Positions 16,295-23,802 of a DNA stretch of 29,455 bases are shown here, one piece after another (the stretch's first letter is position 1; the number at the start of each line of letters is the position of its first letter). Origin of the DNA: an uncultured Paracoccaceae bacterium (lineage in GTDB: Bacteria > Pseudomonadota > Alphaproteobacteria > Rhodobacterales > Rhodobacteraceae); contig CALFSV010000039.1 of the NCBI GenBank assembly GCA_937916485.1, positions 1 to 29,455 on the forward strand, given 5' to 3'. The position numbers and the translations under genes were made by a program. The notes below the pieces were generated by a model. That model had not been told where the DNA came from. It searched no databases and saw only the letters and a program-made list of their open reading frames with translations.

Positions 16295-18196
16295 TCAGCC
16301 GATGATCGCGCCGTCGTCGCGCGAGATGGCGACAACACAGGACCGGGGCAGACCCGCTTCGGACGGGAAGGTGCCGCCCGGATGCTGGATGCCGACAAAC
16401 ATGGTGCGACGGTCCGACGCAAAGGTCATCCCGGTCACTTCGCAGCCATTCGGGCCGGTCAGGAAGCGGGCGATTTCACCTGTTGCAGGATCACCGACCA
16501 GCATCTGGTTGTTGCCCATGCCCGCGTAGTCGCCTTCGTTGCTGTCATCCCCGTCAGTCTGGATCCACAGCATGCCTGAGGCGTCGAACATCATCCCGTC
16601 GGGCGAGTTGAACATATTGCCGGGGGTGACGTTGGGCGACCCTGCATAGGCATCCGAATGGACAGCTGGATTGCCCGCCATGACGTAAAGGTCCCAGGCA
16701 AAAGTGTCGGCGGCGTGATCGTCGGCGTCGGGACGCCAGCGCACGATCTGGCCGTAGTTGTTGGCCGCACGCGGGTTGACCGGGTTCAGTTCCATCTCTT
16801 CGCCGCCTGCATTGGTGCGCAGGGTGCCCGCATCGGTCATGACAGCCCGGCGCGAGTTGTTGGTCAGCGCGCAATAGGCCTCGATCGCGACGGGGTTCAC
16901 GGCGACCCACTCGGGGCGGTCCATCGTTGTGGCCCCCACGGCAGAGGCGGCAATGCGGGTGTGGATCGCGATCATCGCTGCATCCATGCCCGTGGCCTCG
17001 GGCGTCAGGGCCAGCCACTGGCCGGTTCCATCCTCGGCGAACTTGGCCACGTAAAGCTGGCCTTCGTCCAAGAGGCCCGAGGTGTCGCCACCTTGGGTGT
17101 AGGGGTTGGCACCCACGAACTTGTAGAGGAACTCGCCCCGCTCATCGTCGCCAAGGTAGACCACCGGACGGCCGTCTGCTGCCAGAACGACAGCGGCGTT
17201 CTCATGCTTGAACCGGCCCAGCGCGGTGCGCTTGGCGGGCATGGAGTCCGGGTTCGACGGGTCGATCTCGACGATATAGCCAAAGCGATTCGGCTCGTTC
17301 GGGTTGACCGAGAGGTCAAAGCGGGCGTCGAACTTCTCGTAGGCATAGCGACCTTCAAGGCCAATCCCGTAACGGGCAAAGGCTTCCGGACGCTCAAACG
17401 CCTCATCGGAAGAGCCGAAGTAGCCGTTGAAGTTTTCTTCTCAGGTCAGGTAGGTCCCCCAGGGTGTCCGCCCTGCCCCGCAGTTGTTCATGGTGCCAAG
17501 AACCGTGGTGCCTTCGGGATCGGCCTCGGTCTTGAGAAGGTCGTGACCGGCAGCGGGGCCGGTGATCATCATGGGCGTGTTGTGGGTGATCCGGCGGTTC
17601 AGCGGCGAATCAAGGACCACTTCCCAGCCATTGGCGCCCTTAGTGATTTCCATCACCGATACACCCTGGTTGTTCTGCAAGAGCATCACTTCGTCGGCCG
17701 AGGCAGGGGTGCCGTCGGAGGCGGCAGGCAGGTTGATGCCCGCGTTTGCATATTCGTGGTTCACACAGATGACCTCGCGGCCGCCGATGTTGAACAGCTC
17801 CATCCCATCGGTGTTCTCGCCAAAGGCGCGGGCCTGACCAGCAGTGCTGATACCGGTTTAGGGATCAAAGGCCTCGGCGTCAGAAAACAGCGGATCGCCC
17901 CAGCGGGTCACGACCTGCCAGTTGTAGCCCTCAGGCACATGGATGGTGAAGTCGGTCTGGGCATCAATCGGGGTAAAGGCAAAACGGGACGCGGCCTGCG
18001 CCTGAGCCGAGGTCGTGTTCAGAAGACCCATGGCGGCAGCGCCGGAACCAAAGGCAACAACGCCGCGCAGAAAGCCGCGACGCGACATCGCGGCTTCGAC
18101 GACGCGGTCGAAATCCGTGGTCTCGGGGGCCGGGCGTTGCAGCTCGTCCCACTCATCCCAGCTCAGATTCGCGGTGGTTTGATCTTTTATGGTCAT
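16295..18196 (-). pseudogene. phoX: PhoX alkaline phosphatase gene with two in-frame stop codons
   Basis: A single frame of 634 codons, the usual PhoX length, is interrupted by TAA at codon 113 (17858-17860) and TGA at codon 252 (17441-17443). All three pieces are in the same frame and join without gaps. Piece one starts MTIKDQTTANLSW, with a Tat signal SRRGFLRGVVAFG at about residue 38. Piece two has VICVNHEYANAG and NNCGAGRTPWGTYLT just before the TGA. After it the frame continues EENFNGYFG, then NEPNRFGYIVEIDP, and the normal C-terminus ends VAISRDDGAIIG. Known PhoX proteins read TPWGTxLTCEEN here, so TGA replaces the conserved cysteine. The TAA is one base from GAA. PhoX is a periplasmic, calcium/iron phosphatase induced by phosphate starvation. 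Recent inactivation, sequence error or recoding are possible. Its own terminator follows. Confidence 0.85.
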
Positions 18197-18415
18197 ATTC
18201 CCCTAGAATGTGCGGTTAATGGGCCTTTCGCTACCCGGTCGAGGTCACAGAATTGCGACGTTCACGAAGGGTTGAGCACAGGTCCACAGCGGCATCAAAA
18301 ACAGTGTCGATGTGGACCGGACCATCAACCGCCCGGACCAATAGGCCCAGCAAGTCGGCACGGCGTCGCCCAAAAGAATAAACATGGTCGTTGCAAGGAC
18401 GATCGCGGGACGCCC

Positions 18416-18441
18416 CAAGGATCGGTCACGACTGATCCTTG
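18416..18441. other. Long dyad between phoX and ilv promoter
   Basis: CAAGGATC (18416-18423) and GATCCTTG (18434-18441) are perfect inverted repeats, and pairing continues inward (GGTC/GACT, with one G-T) to leave a 2-base loop, a stem of 12 bp. No U-run follows on either strand. It could be an operator for the ilv promoter 50 bp downstream, the end of a small RNA, or an mRNA hairpin. Confidence 0.6.
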
Positions 18442-18493
18442 TAAGAAAGTTGCGAAAACTGGGCCATCCACGACATTTTCTCCGCGCATTGTG

Positions 18494-18521
18494 TTGACCC
18501 TCTTGTCTGGCCGTGCATAAG
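18494..18521 (+). promoter_or_regulatory. Probable sigma-70 promoter of ilv operon
   Basis: TTGACC (18494-18499) and CATAAG (18516-18521) are separated by 16 bp. The -35 matches consensus at 5 of 6 positions and the -10 at 4 of 6. The predicted start would lie about 15-18 bp upstream of the leader-peptide ATG. The position fits an attenuated operon with a short leader. Confidence 0.55.
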
Positions 18522-18545
18522 GTCTCGCCACCAAAGGAGAGCCTC

Positions 18546-18596
18546 ATGACCGGCGACATTCTCGTAGACGTACCCCAAAGGCGCATGGGCCGGTAA
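18546..18596 (+). CDS. ilv attenuator leader peptide
   Basis: A 16-residue peptide MTGDILVDVPQRRMGR, preceded by AAGGAGA in good position. Residues 5-9 are Ile-Leu-Val-Asp-Val (codons ATT CTC GTA GAC GTA, 18558-18572), a run of the three amino acids made by the operon that follows. The peptide serves only to sense charged tRNA for these amino acids: stalling there leaves the next RNA segment (18580-18589) free to form an antiterminator. Leader peptides of this type are known for ilv operons of Proteobacteria. Confidence 0.9.
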   Translation: MTGDILVDVPQRRMGR

Positions 18597-18651
18597 CGGC
18601 AGACCCTGATACGGTCCCCCATGCGCCCCCGAAAATTCCGGGGGCTTTTTT
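18580..18651 (+). promoter_or_regulatory. Transcription attenuator of ilv operon
   Basis: The terminator is GCCCCCG (18625-18631), 7-base loop, CGGGGGC (18639-18645), then TTTTTT. The antiterminator pairs GGCGCATGGG (18580-18589, within the leader peptide codons 12-15) with CCCATGCGCC (18618-18627), a perfect 10-bp helix that takes the first three bases of the terminator stem. When ribosomes stall at the Ile/Leu/Val codons the antiterminator can form; when they reach the leader stop codon they cover 18580-18589 and the terminator forms. Confidence 0.9.
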
Positions 18652-18692
18652 ATGTGTAATGCACGGCTGACAGAACAAAGGACCCAACCGCT

Positions 18693-20456
18693 ATGACCAA
18701 AGGCCAGACCTCAAACATGACCGGAGCGCAAATGGTCGTGCAGGCCCTTCGGGATCAGGGCGTCGACACGGTATTCGGCTACCCCGGCGGGGCGGTCCTT
18801 CCGATCTATGACGCGATATTCCAGCAAAACGAGATCAAGCATGTGCTGGTCCGCCACGAACAGGGTGCCGTTCATGCCGCCGAGGGCTATGCCCGCGCCA
18901 CCGGCAAACCCGGCGTGGCCCTTGTCACCTCGGGCCCCGGCGCGACCAACGCAGTGACCGGTCTGACCGACGCGCTGATGGATTCGATCCCGATCATCGT
19001 GCTGACGGGCCAGGTCCCGACCTTCATGATCGGCTCTGACGCCTTTCAGGAGGCCGATACCGTCGGCATCACCCGCCCCTGCACCAAGCATAACTGGCTG
19101 GTCAAAGAGACCGACAAGCTGTCCGGCGTCCTGCACGAGGCGTTCCACGTCGCGACATCAGGCCGCCCCGGCCCGGTTCTGGTCGACATCCCCAAGGATG
19201 TGCAGTTCGCGACCGGCGAGTATACCAAGAAAGCCGCGAACAAGAGCCGCTACCAGCCCAAGCTCAAGGGCGACATCGACGCCATAACCGATCTGGTCAA
19301 GGCTATCGAAAAGGCCAAGCGCCCTGTGTTCTACACCGGCGGCGGCGTCATCAACTCGGGCCCTGCCGCCAGCCAGCTGTTGCGCGAGCTGGTCGATGCG
19401 ACCGGCTTTCCCATCACCTCGACCCTGATGGGTCTGGGCGCCTACCCCGCCTCTGGCGACAAGTGGATCGGGATGCTGGGGATGCACGGCCTATACGAGG
19501 CCAACATGGCGATGCACGACTGCGATCTGATGATCAACATCGGTGCCCGCTTTGACGACCGGATCACCGGACGCCTCGATGCGTTCTCGCCCCGCTCTAA
19601 AAAGGCCCATATCGACATTGATCCTTCCTCCATCAACAAGGTGATCCGCGTCGATATCCCAATCCTTGGCGATGTCGGCCATGTGCTCGAAGACCTGCTG
19701 AAGGTCTGGAAATCGCGCGGCCGGGTCACCGACCGCGAGAACGTGGCCAAGTGGTGGAAAGAGATCAACACCTGGCGCAAGGTCGACTGCCTTGGCTACA
19801 AGAACTCTGCCAAGACGATCAAGCCGCAATACGCCCTGCAACGCCTTGAGGCGCTGACCAAGGACATGGACCGCTATATCTGCACCGAAGTCGGTCAGCA
19901 CCAGATGTGGGCGGCCCAGTATCTGGGCTTTGAGGATCCCAACCGCTGGATGACCTCTGGCGGGCTGGGGACGATGGGCTATGGCTTCCCCGCCTCGATC
20001 GGGGTCCAGATGGGCCATCCCGATGCGCTGGTTATCAACGTGGCAGGCGAGGCGTCCTGGCTGATGAACATGCAAGAGCTGGGCACGGCTATGCAGTATC
20101 GCCTGCCGGTCAAGCAATTCATCCTCAACAACGAGCGTCTGGGCATGGTCCGCCAGTGGCAGGAACTCTTGCATGGTGAGCGCTATTCCCAAAGCTGGTC
20201 CGAGGCCCTGCCCGACTTTGTCAAACTGGCCGAGGCCTTTGGGGCCAAGGGCATCCTGTGCTCGGATCCTGCCGATCTGGACGACGCGATCATGGAAATG
20301 ATCCGCCACCCCGGCCCGGTACTGTTCGACTGCCTGGTGGAAAAGCACGAAAACTGCTTCCCCATGATCCCGTCGGGCAAGGCCCATAACGAGATGCTTT
20401 TGGGCGAAGCTTCGACCAAGGATGCCATCGACGCCGATGGCGCGGTGATGGTGTGA
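18693..20456 (+). CDS. ilvB: Acetolactate synthase large subunit
   Basis: A protein of 587 residues that joins two pyruvates (or pyruvate and 2-ketobutyrate) in the first step of valine, leucine and isoleucine synthesis. The N-terminal TPP domain has VFGYPGGAVLPIYDAIF and the catalytic glutamate in VRHEQGAVHAAEGYA (E56). The FAD domain and C-terminal TPP domain follow, with the C-terminal thiamine motif in VINVAGEASWLMNMQE: the usual GDG is G452-E453-A454, 24 residues before the NN of FILNNERLGMVRQW. The start follows AAAGGA and the length is normal. It is expressed behind the leader-peptide attenuator. The next gene overlaps its stop by 4 bp. Confidence 0.97.
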   Translation: MTKGQTSNMTGAQMVVQALRDQGVDTVFGYPGGAVLPIYDAIFQQNEIKHVLVRHEQGAVHAAEGYARATGKPGVALVTSGPGATNAVTGLTDALMDSIPIIVLTGQVPTFMIGSDAFQEADTVGITRPCTKHNWLVKETDKLSGVLHEAFHVATSGRPGPVLVDIPKDVQFATGEYTKKAANKSRYQPKLKGDIDAITDLVKAIEKAKRPVFYTGGGVINSGPAASQLLRELVDATGFPITSTLMGLGAYPASGDKWIGMLGMHGLYEANMAMHDCDLMINIGARFDDRITGRLDAFSPRSKKAHIDIDPSSINKVIRVDIPILGDVGHVLEDLLKVWKSRGRVTDRENVAKWWKEINTWRKVDCLGYKNSAKTIKPQYALQRLEALTKDMDRYICTEVGQHQMWAAQYLGFEDPNRWMTSGGLGTMGYGFPASIGVQMGHPDALVINVAGEASWLMNMQELGTAMQYRLPVKQFILNNERLGMVRQWQELLHGERYSQSWSEALPDFVKLAEAFGAKGILCSDPADLDDAIMEMIRHPGPVLFDCLVEKHENCFPMIPSGKAHNEMLLGEASTKDAIDADGAVMV

Positions 20457-21703
20457 CCAAAAGGGTGGCCGGTTCTGCCACTGCGGCCCATGCCGCAGGC
20501 GACGCACGACTGGCCGCCTTTCTCAGCCCCCGTGGCTTGCAATTCGGCGTGCTTGGGGCTGCCTTCACTCTGCTGGCCGCAGGCGGCGCTCTTGTCACCC
20601 ATCTGATCAGCATTTCCCGAGACGGCGTGATTCCCAACATGATCGACTTTCGGGTGTTCTGGGGGGCCGGTCGCCTTGCCGTCGAAGGCACCCCGCTGGC
20701 AAGCTTTGACATGACCCAACTGGCCGGTACGGCCGGGCTGGCGGCGGACCACTATCTGCCCTGGCTGTATCCGCCCGCCATGCTGATGGCCGTGACGCCC
20801 CTGGGGCTCATGTCCTTCTCCATGGCCTGGGTGGTGTTTACGTTGCTGTCCGTCCTGGCTTTTGCCCTCGCCATTCGGCCCTTTACGGCGGGCGTCCTGC
20901 CCGTCTGGCTGGGCTTTGGCCTTGCCCCCGCCTGTCTGCCCGCGCTACTGCTTGGGCAGAACACCCTGCTTTGGGTCGCAGGGCTTCTGGCAGCCCTCGC
21001 GGCCCTCCGGTCCGACCGGGCGGTGCTGGCCGGGGTGCTGATCGGACTGTTGACGATCAAACCGCAGGCCGGGCTTCTGATCCCCTTTGCCCTGCTTGGC
21101 ATTGGCGCATGGCGGACAATCCTGGCCGCATGCGCGACAACAGTCCTGTTGGCCGGCCTGCCAACCCTTGTCTACGGCCCCGCCTATTGGAGCACGATGA
21201 TCGAGGCGGCTGGCCTGCAGGCCGATCTGGTCTTTGGACAAGCCGCCAATATCACCCTGCTGTCCAGTCCCTTCTCGCTGCTGGCCGGGTTCGGCGTGCC
21301 ACTTGGGTCGGCAATGGCCGTGCAATGGGCAATGACGGCGCTTTGCGCCCTCTTTGTCCTGAGCGTCTGGCGGGCGCGGATCAGCGATGACCTCAAGGCG
21401 GCCGCCCTGTTCTGCGCGATCCCGCTCGCCCTGCCCTATTTCTGGTACTATGACGCGGTCTTCCTGGCTGTCGCCGCCCTGTTCCTGTTCCGGGCGGGCG
21501 CGCTCAGGCCGCAACTGCCGGACCTTGGCCTTCTGGTCCTGCTCTGGCTGGGGGCGGCCCCGGTCAGCATCGGCCGGCTGGTCGGCGGCACCAGCGAGGT
21601 GTCCGCCCGGATACTCGTGGTCCCCGTCGCCCTGGCCGCCCTCGTCCTTTGCCTGAGCGTTGTGATGCGCCGGGCAGCCCCGACCCCTGAACCAAACGTT
21701 TAA
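20453..21703 (+). CDS. GT87-family (DUF2029) membrane glycosyltransferase
   Basis: A protein of 416 residues with about ten membrane helices and short loops, typical of GT-C fold glycosyltransferases of family GT87 (DUF2029). The first loop after the first helix carries MIDFRVFWGAG, with the acidic residue expected of the GT-C active site near residue 65. GIGAWR, LLTIKPQAGLLIPFALL and ALPYFWYYDAVFLAVAALF are further family-like segments. Such enzymes use polyprenyl-phosphate sugars at the inner membrane, but the acceptor is unknown. The GTG start overlaps the ilvB stop (GTGA), so translation is coupled. Its place between the two acetolactate synthase genes is odd, as it has no known role in amino acid synthesis. 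Confidence 0.85.
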   Translation: MTKRVAGSATAAHAAGDARLAAFLSPRGLQFGVLGAAFTLLAAGGALVTHLISISRDGVIPNMIDFRVFWGAGRLAVEGTPLASFDMTQLAGTAGLAADHYLPWLYPPAMLMAVTPLGLMSFSMAWVVFTLLSVLAFALAIRPFTAGVLPVWLGFGLAPACLPALLLGQNTLLWVAGLLAALAALRSDRAVLAGVLIGLLTIKPQAGLLIPFALLGIGAWRTILAACATTVLLAGLPTLVYGPAYWSTMIEAAGLQADLVFGQAANITLLSSPFSLLAGFGVPLGSAMAVQWAMTALCALFVLSVWRARISDDLKAAALFCAIPLALPYFWYYDAVFLAVAALFLFRAGALRPQLPDLGLLVLLWLGAAPVSIGRLVGGTSEVSARILVVPVALAALVLCLSVVMRRAAPTPEPNV

Positions 21704-21730
21704 CTCTGACCCCAGACCCGAGGCAAATAC

Positions 21731-22303
21731 ATGTCCCCGCTCAAGATCAAGAAAGGCTCCTCGAGCCACTCCGCCTACAACCTGCGCGACCCCAATGCCG
21801 AAGTGATCGAGCGTCACACCCTCGCTGTAGTGGTCGAGAACGAGCCGGGCGTGCTGGCCCGCGTCATCGGCCTGTTCTCGGGCCGGGGCTACAACATCGA
21901 AAGCCTCACCGTGGCCGAGATCGACCACAAGGGGCATTCCTCGCGCATCACGATCGTCACGTCCGGCACCGCCCATATCATCGAACAGATCCGCGCCCAG
22001 CTGGGGCGGATCATCCCCGTCCACGAGGTGCACGACCTCACCGTCGAAGGCGCGGCTGTTGAGCGGGAACTGGGCCTCTTCAAGGTCGCAGGCGAAGGCG
22101 AAAAGCGGGTCGAGGCGCTGCGTCTGGCCGACATCTTTCGGGCCAATGTGGTCGACACCACGCTCAAGAGCTTTGTGTTCGAGATCACCGGGACCCCCGA
22201 AAAGATCGATGCCTTTGCCGAACTGATGCGCCCCCTTGGCCTGGAAGAAGTGGCCCGGACCGGTGTGGCCGCCCTGTCGCGCGGGTCCGTCAGCGAAAGC
22301 TGA
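21731..22303 (+). CDS. ilvN: Acetolactate synthase small (regulatory) subunit
   Basis: A protein of 190 residues with an N-terminal ACT domain, HTLAVVVENEPGVLARVIGL, followed by FSGRGYNIESLTVAEI, and a C-terminal domain with GEKRVEALRLADIFRANVVD. It binds the large subunit, raises its activity and confers feedback inhibition by valine or related amino acids through the ACT domain. The first 28 residues (MSPLKIKKGSSSHSAYNLRD) are a polar extension. The start follows GAGGC at a suitable spacing. It ends the operon: a strong hairpin follows 41 bp after its stop. Confidence 0.96.
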   Translation: MSPLKIKKGSSSHSAYNLRDPNAEVIERHTLAVVVENEPGVLARVIGLFSGRGYNIESLTVAEIDHKGHSSRITIVTSGTAHIIEQIRAQLGRIIPVHEVHDLTVEGAAVERELGLFKVAGEGEKRVEALRLADIFRANVVDTTLKSFVFEITGTPEKIDAFAELMRPLGLEEVARTGVAALSRGSVSES

Positions 22304-22344
22304 CGCACCCTATGGAACCGGCGGTCAATAGCTGGTCTGCTGTC

Positions 22345-22365
22345 GTGGCCGGGCAACCCGGCCAC
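22345..22365 (+). terminator. Hairpin ending the ilv operon
   Basis: GTGGCCGGG-CAA-CCCGGCCAC is a perfect 9-bp stem with a 3-base loop, between ilvN and the nucleoside hydrolase gene. TTCGACACGG follows, so there is no U-run; termination may need Rho or the hairpin may protect the 3' end. Confidence 0.75.
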
Positions 22366-22394
22366 TTCGACACGGCTCTCAACAAAGGTTTGTC

Positions 22395-23336
22395 ATGACC
22401 CGGCGCAAAATCATCATCGACACCGACCCCGGCCAGGACGACGCGGTCGCGATCCTGCTCGCCCTTGGGGCGCCCGACGCGCTTGAGGTGCTGGGGGTGA
22501 CGGCCGTCGCCGGCAACGTCCCCCTGCCCCTGACGGAACGCAACGCCCGCATTGTCTGCGAACTCGCCGGCAGGCCCGACATCCCGGTCTTTGCCGGCTG
22601 CGATGCTCCCCTTTTGCGCAAACTGGTGACGGCTGAACATGTACACGGCACGACCGGCCTTGACGGCCCGCCGATGGAAGATCCGACCATGGCTTTGCAG
22701 GACCGGCATGGCGTGGACTTCATCATCGACACCCTGCGGGCCGAGGCTTCGGGCACAGTCACCCTCTGCCCCCTTGGGCCGCTGACAAATATCGCCACCG
22801 CCTTTGCCCGCGCCCCCGACGTGGTGGGCAAGGTGCAAGAGATCGTGTTGATGGGCGGCGCCTACTTTGAGGTGGGCAACATCACCCCCGCGGCCGAATT
22901 CAACATCTACGTCGATCCTGAGGCCGCCGCACAGGTCTTTGCCTCAGGCGTGAAACTGACGGTGATGCCGCTTGATGTGACCCACAAGGCGCTGGCGACG
23001 AAACCCCGCATCGACGCCTTCCGCGCCCTTGGGACAAGGGTCGGGGATATGGTCGCGGCCTGGACAGATTTCTTCGAGCGGTTCGATATGGCCAAATACG
23101 GCTCCGAAGGGGCGCCGCTGCACGACCCCTGCGTGATCGCCTACCTGCTCGAGCCTGAATTGTTCACCGGACGCCATATCAACGTTGCGGTCGAGACCGG
23201 ATCGGACCTCACCCTGGGGATGACCGTGGCCGACTGGTGGCGGGTGACTGACCGGGCCCCCAATGCCACCTTCATGGGCGATCTGGACGCCGAAGGGTTC
23301 TACCGGCTTCTCACAGACCGACTGGCCAGGTTGTGA
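22395..23336 (+). CDS. Inosine/uridine-preferring nucleoside hydrolase family
   Basis: A protein of 313 residues of the IUNH family, which hydrolyses the N-glycosidic bond of ribonucleosides to give base and ribose. The calcium-binding motif is IIDTDPGQDDAVAILLAL (D9, D11, D15, D16). Also visible are GLDGPPMEDP in the first third, GTVTLCPLGPLTNIATA, the VLMGGAYFEVGNITPAAEFN segment around residues 155-175, and LHDPCVIAYLLEPELF with the conserved HDP near the C-terminus. Substrate preference (purine or pyrimidine) cannot be read. The start has AAAGG upstream. It overlaps the following GNAT gene by GTGA, so both form a small operon. Confidence 0.95.
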   Translation: MTRRKIIIDTDPGQDDAVAILLALGAPDALEVLGVTAVAGNVPLPLTERNARIVCELAGRPDIPVFAGCDAPLLRKLVTAEHVHGTTGLDGPPMEDPTMALQDRHGVDFIIDTLRAEASGTVTLCPLGPLTNIATAFARAPDVVGKVQEIVLMGGAYFEVGNITPAAEFNIYVDPEAAAQVFASGVKLTVMPLDVTHKALATKPRIDAFRALGTRVGDMVAAWTDFFERFDMAKYGSEGAPLHDPCVIAYLLEPELFTGRHINVAVETGSDLTLGMTVADWWRVTDRAPNATFMGDLDAEGFYRLLTDRLARL

Positions 23337-23794
23337 GCACCGCAATCACCCTGGCGGGGCCAGAGCAACTGTCGATCCTGCTTGGGCTGGTCGAACGGCG
23401 CGCGACCGAGGCCGGCGGACCTGCCTGGGACGATGCCGATCAGGCCCGGGCCACGCGGGCCATCGACCCGCTTTTGTCGGGGGGGGAGTTGGGCGCCGCC
23501 TGGCTGATCGGTCCGACGCGGGCGCCATTGGGCTACGCCATCCTGACCTTCGGCTGGTCGCTGAACCTGGGCGGACGCGAGGCCTGGGTCGAAGACCTCT
23601 ACATCCGGCCCTCTGTGCGGCGGCGGGGCATCGGGACAGAGGTGTTGCACGCCATCGCCGTCTCGCTGCGCAAGGCAGACGTCAAGGCGCTTCAGGCACG
23701 GATACCGGCTCAGGACGGGGTGCAAACCGGGTTCTTGTCAGGGGCAGGCTTTTCCATCGATCACCGGCTCGCCTTGATGACGGACCATCTTTAG
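23333..23794 (+). CDS. GNAT-family N-acetyltransferase
   Basis: A protein of 153 residues. The acetyl-CoA binding region is EAWVEDLYIRPSVRRRGIGT (about residues 83-102), with the R/Q-x-x-G-x-G loop, followed by an amphipathic helix EVLHAIAVSLRKA and the C-terminal QTGFLSGAGFSID, the usual beta-bulge end of GNAT folds. The acceptor is unknown. The GTG start overlaps the nucleoside hydrolase stop by 4 bases, so it is cotranslated. Its stop lies only 8 bp from the stop of the convergent transporter gene, with no terminator between the two. Confidence 0.88.
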   Translation: MSTAITLAGPEQLSILLGLVERRATEAGGPAWDDADQARATRAIDPLLSGGELGAAWLIGPTRAPLGYAILTFGWSLNLGGREAWVEDLYIRPSVRRRGIGTEVLHAIAVSLRKADVKALQARIPAQDGVQTGFLSGAGFSIDHRLALMTDHL

Positions 23795-23802
23795 GGCCGC
23801 GA

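Larger units (their letters stand above)
18197..18545. other. Divergent phoX-ilvB intergenic region
   Basis: This 349-bp stretch separates the phoX start from the ilv leader peptide. It contains a strong dyad (18416-18441) and the probable ilv promoter (18494-18521). A hydrophobic 46-codon minus-strand frame (MFILLGDAVPTCWAYW..., about 18245-18382) is open here, but it has no clear ribosome-binding site and is not called. No convincing Pho box was found upstream of phoX. Confidence 0.6.

Noticed and set aside
17400..17440. SECIS hairpin after the phoX TGA
   Set aside because: Only a weak GAAGA/UCUUC pairing and a 4-bp GAAG/CUUC hairpin are seen; no stem with a typical G-containing apical loop at the expected distance.
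18197..18290. Possible Pho box upstream of phoX
   Set aside because: The best candidate (CTGTGAC with a weak partner) matches the CTGTCAT-n4-CTGTCAT type consensus poorly in one half, so it is not reported as a site.
18245..18382. Small hydrophobic minus-strand ORF (MFILLGDAVPTCWAYW...)
   Set aside because: It has one or two possible membrane segments, but no clear ribosome-binding site, an atypical codon choice and no known homologue, so it is not called.
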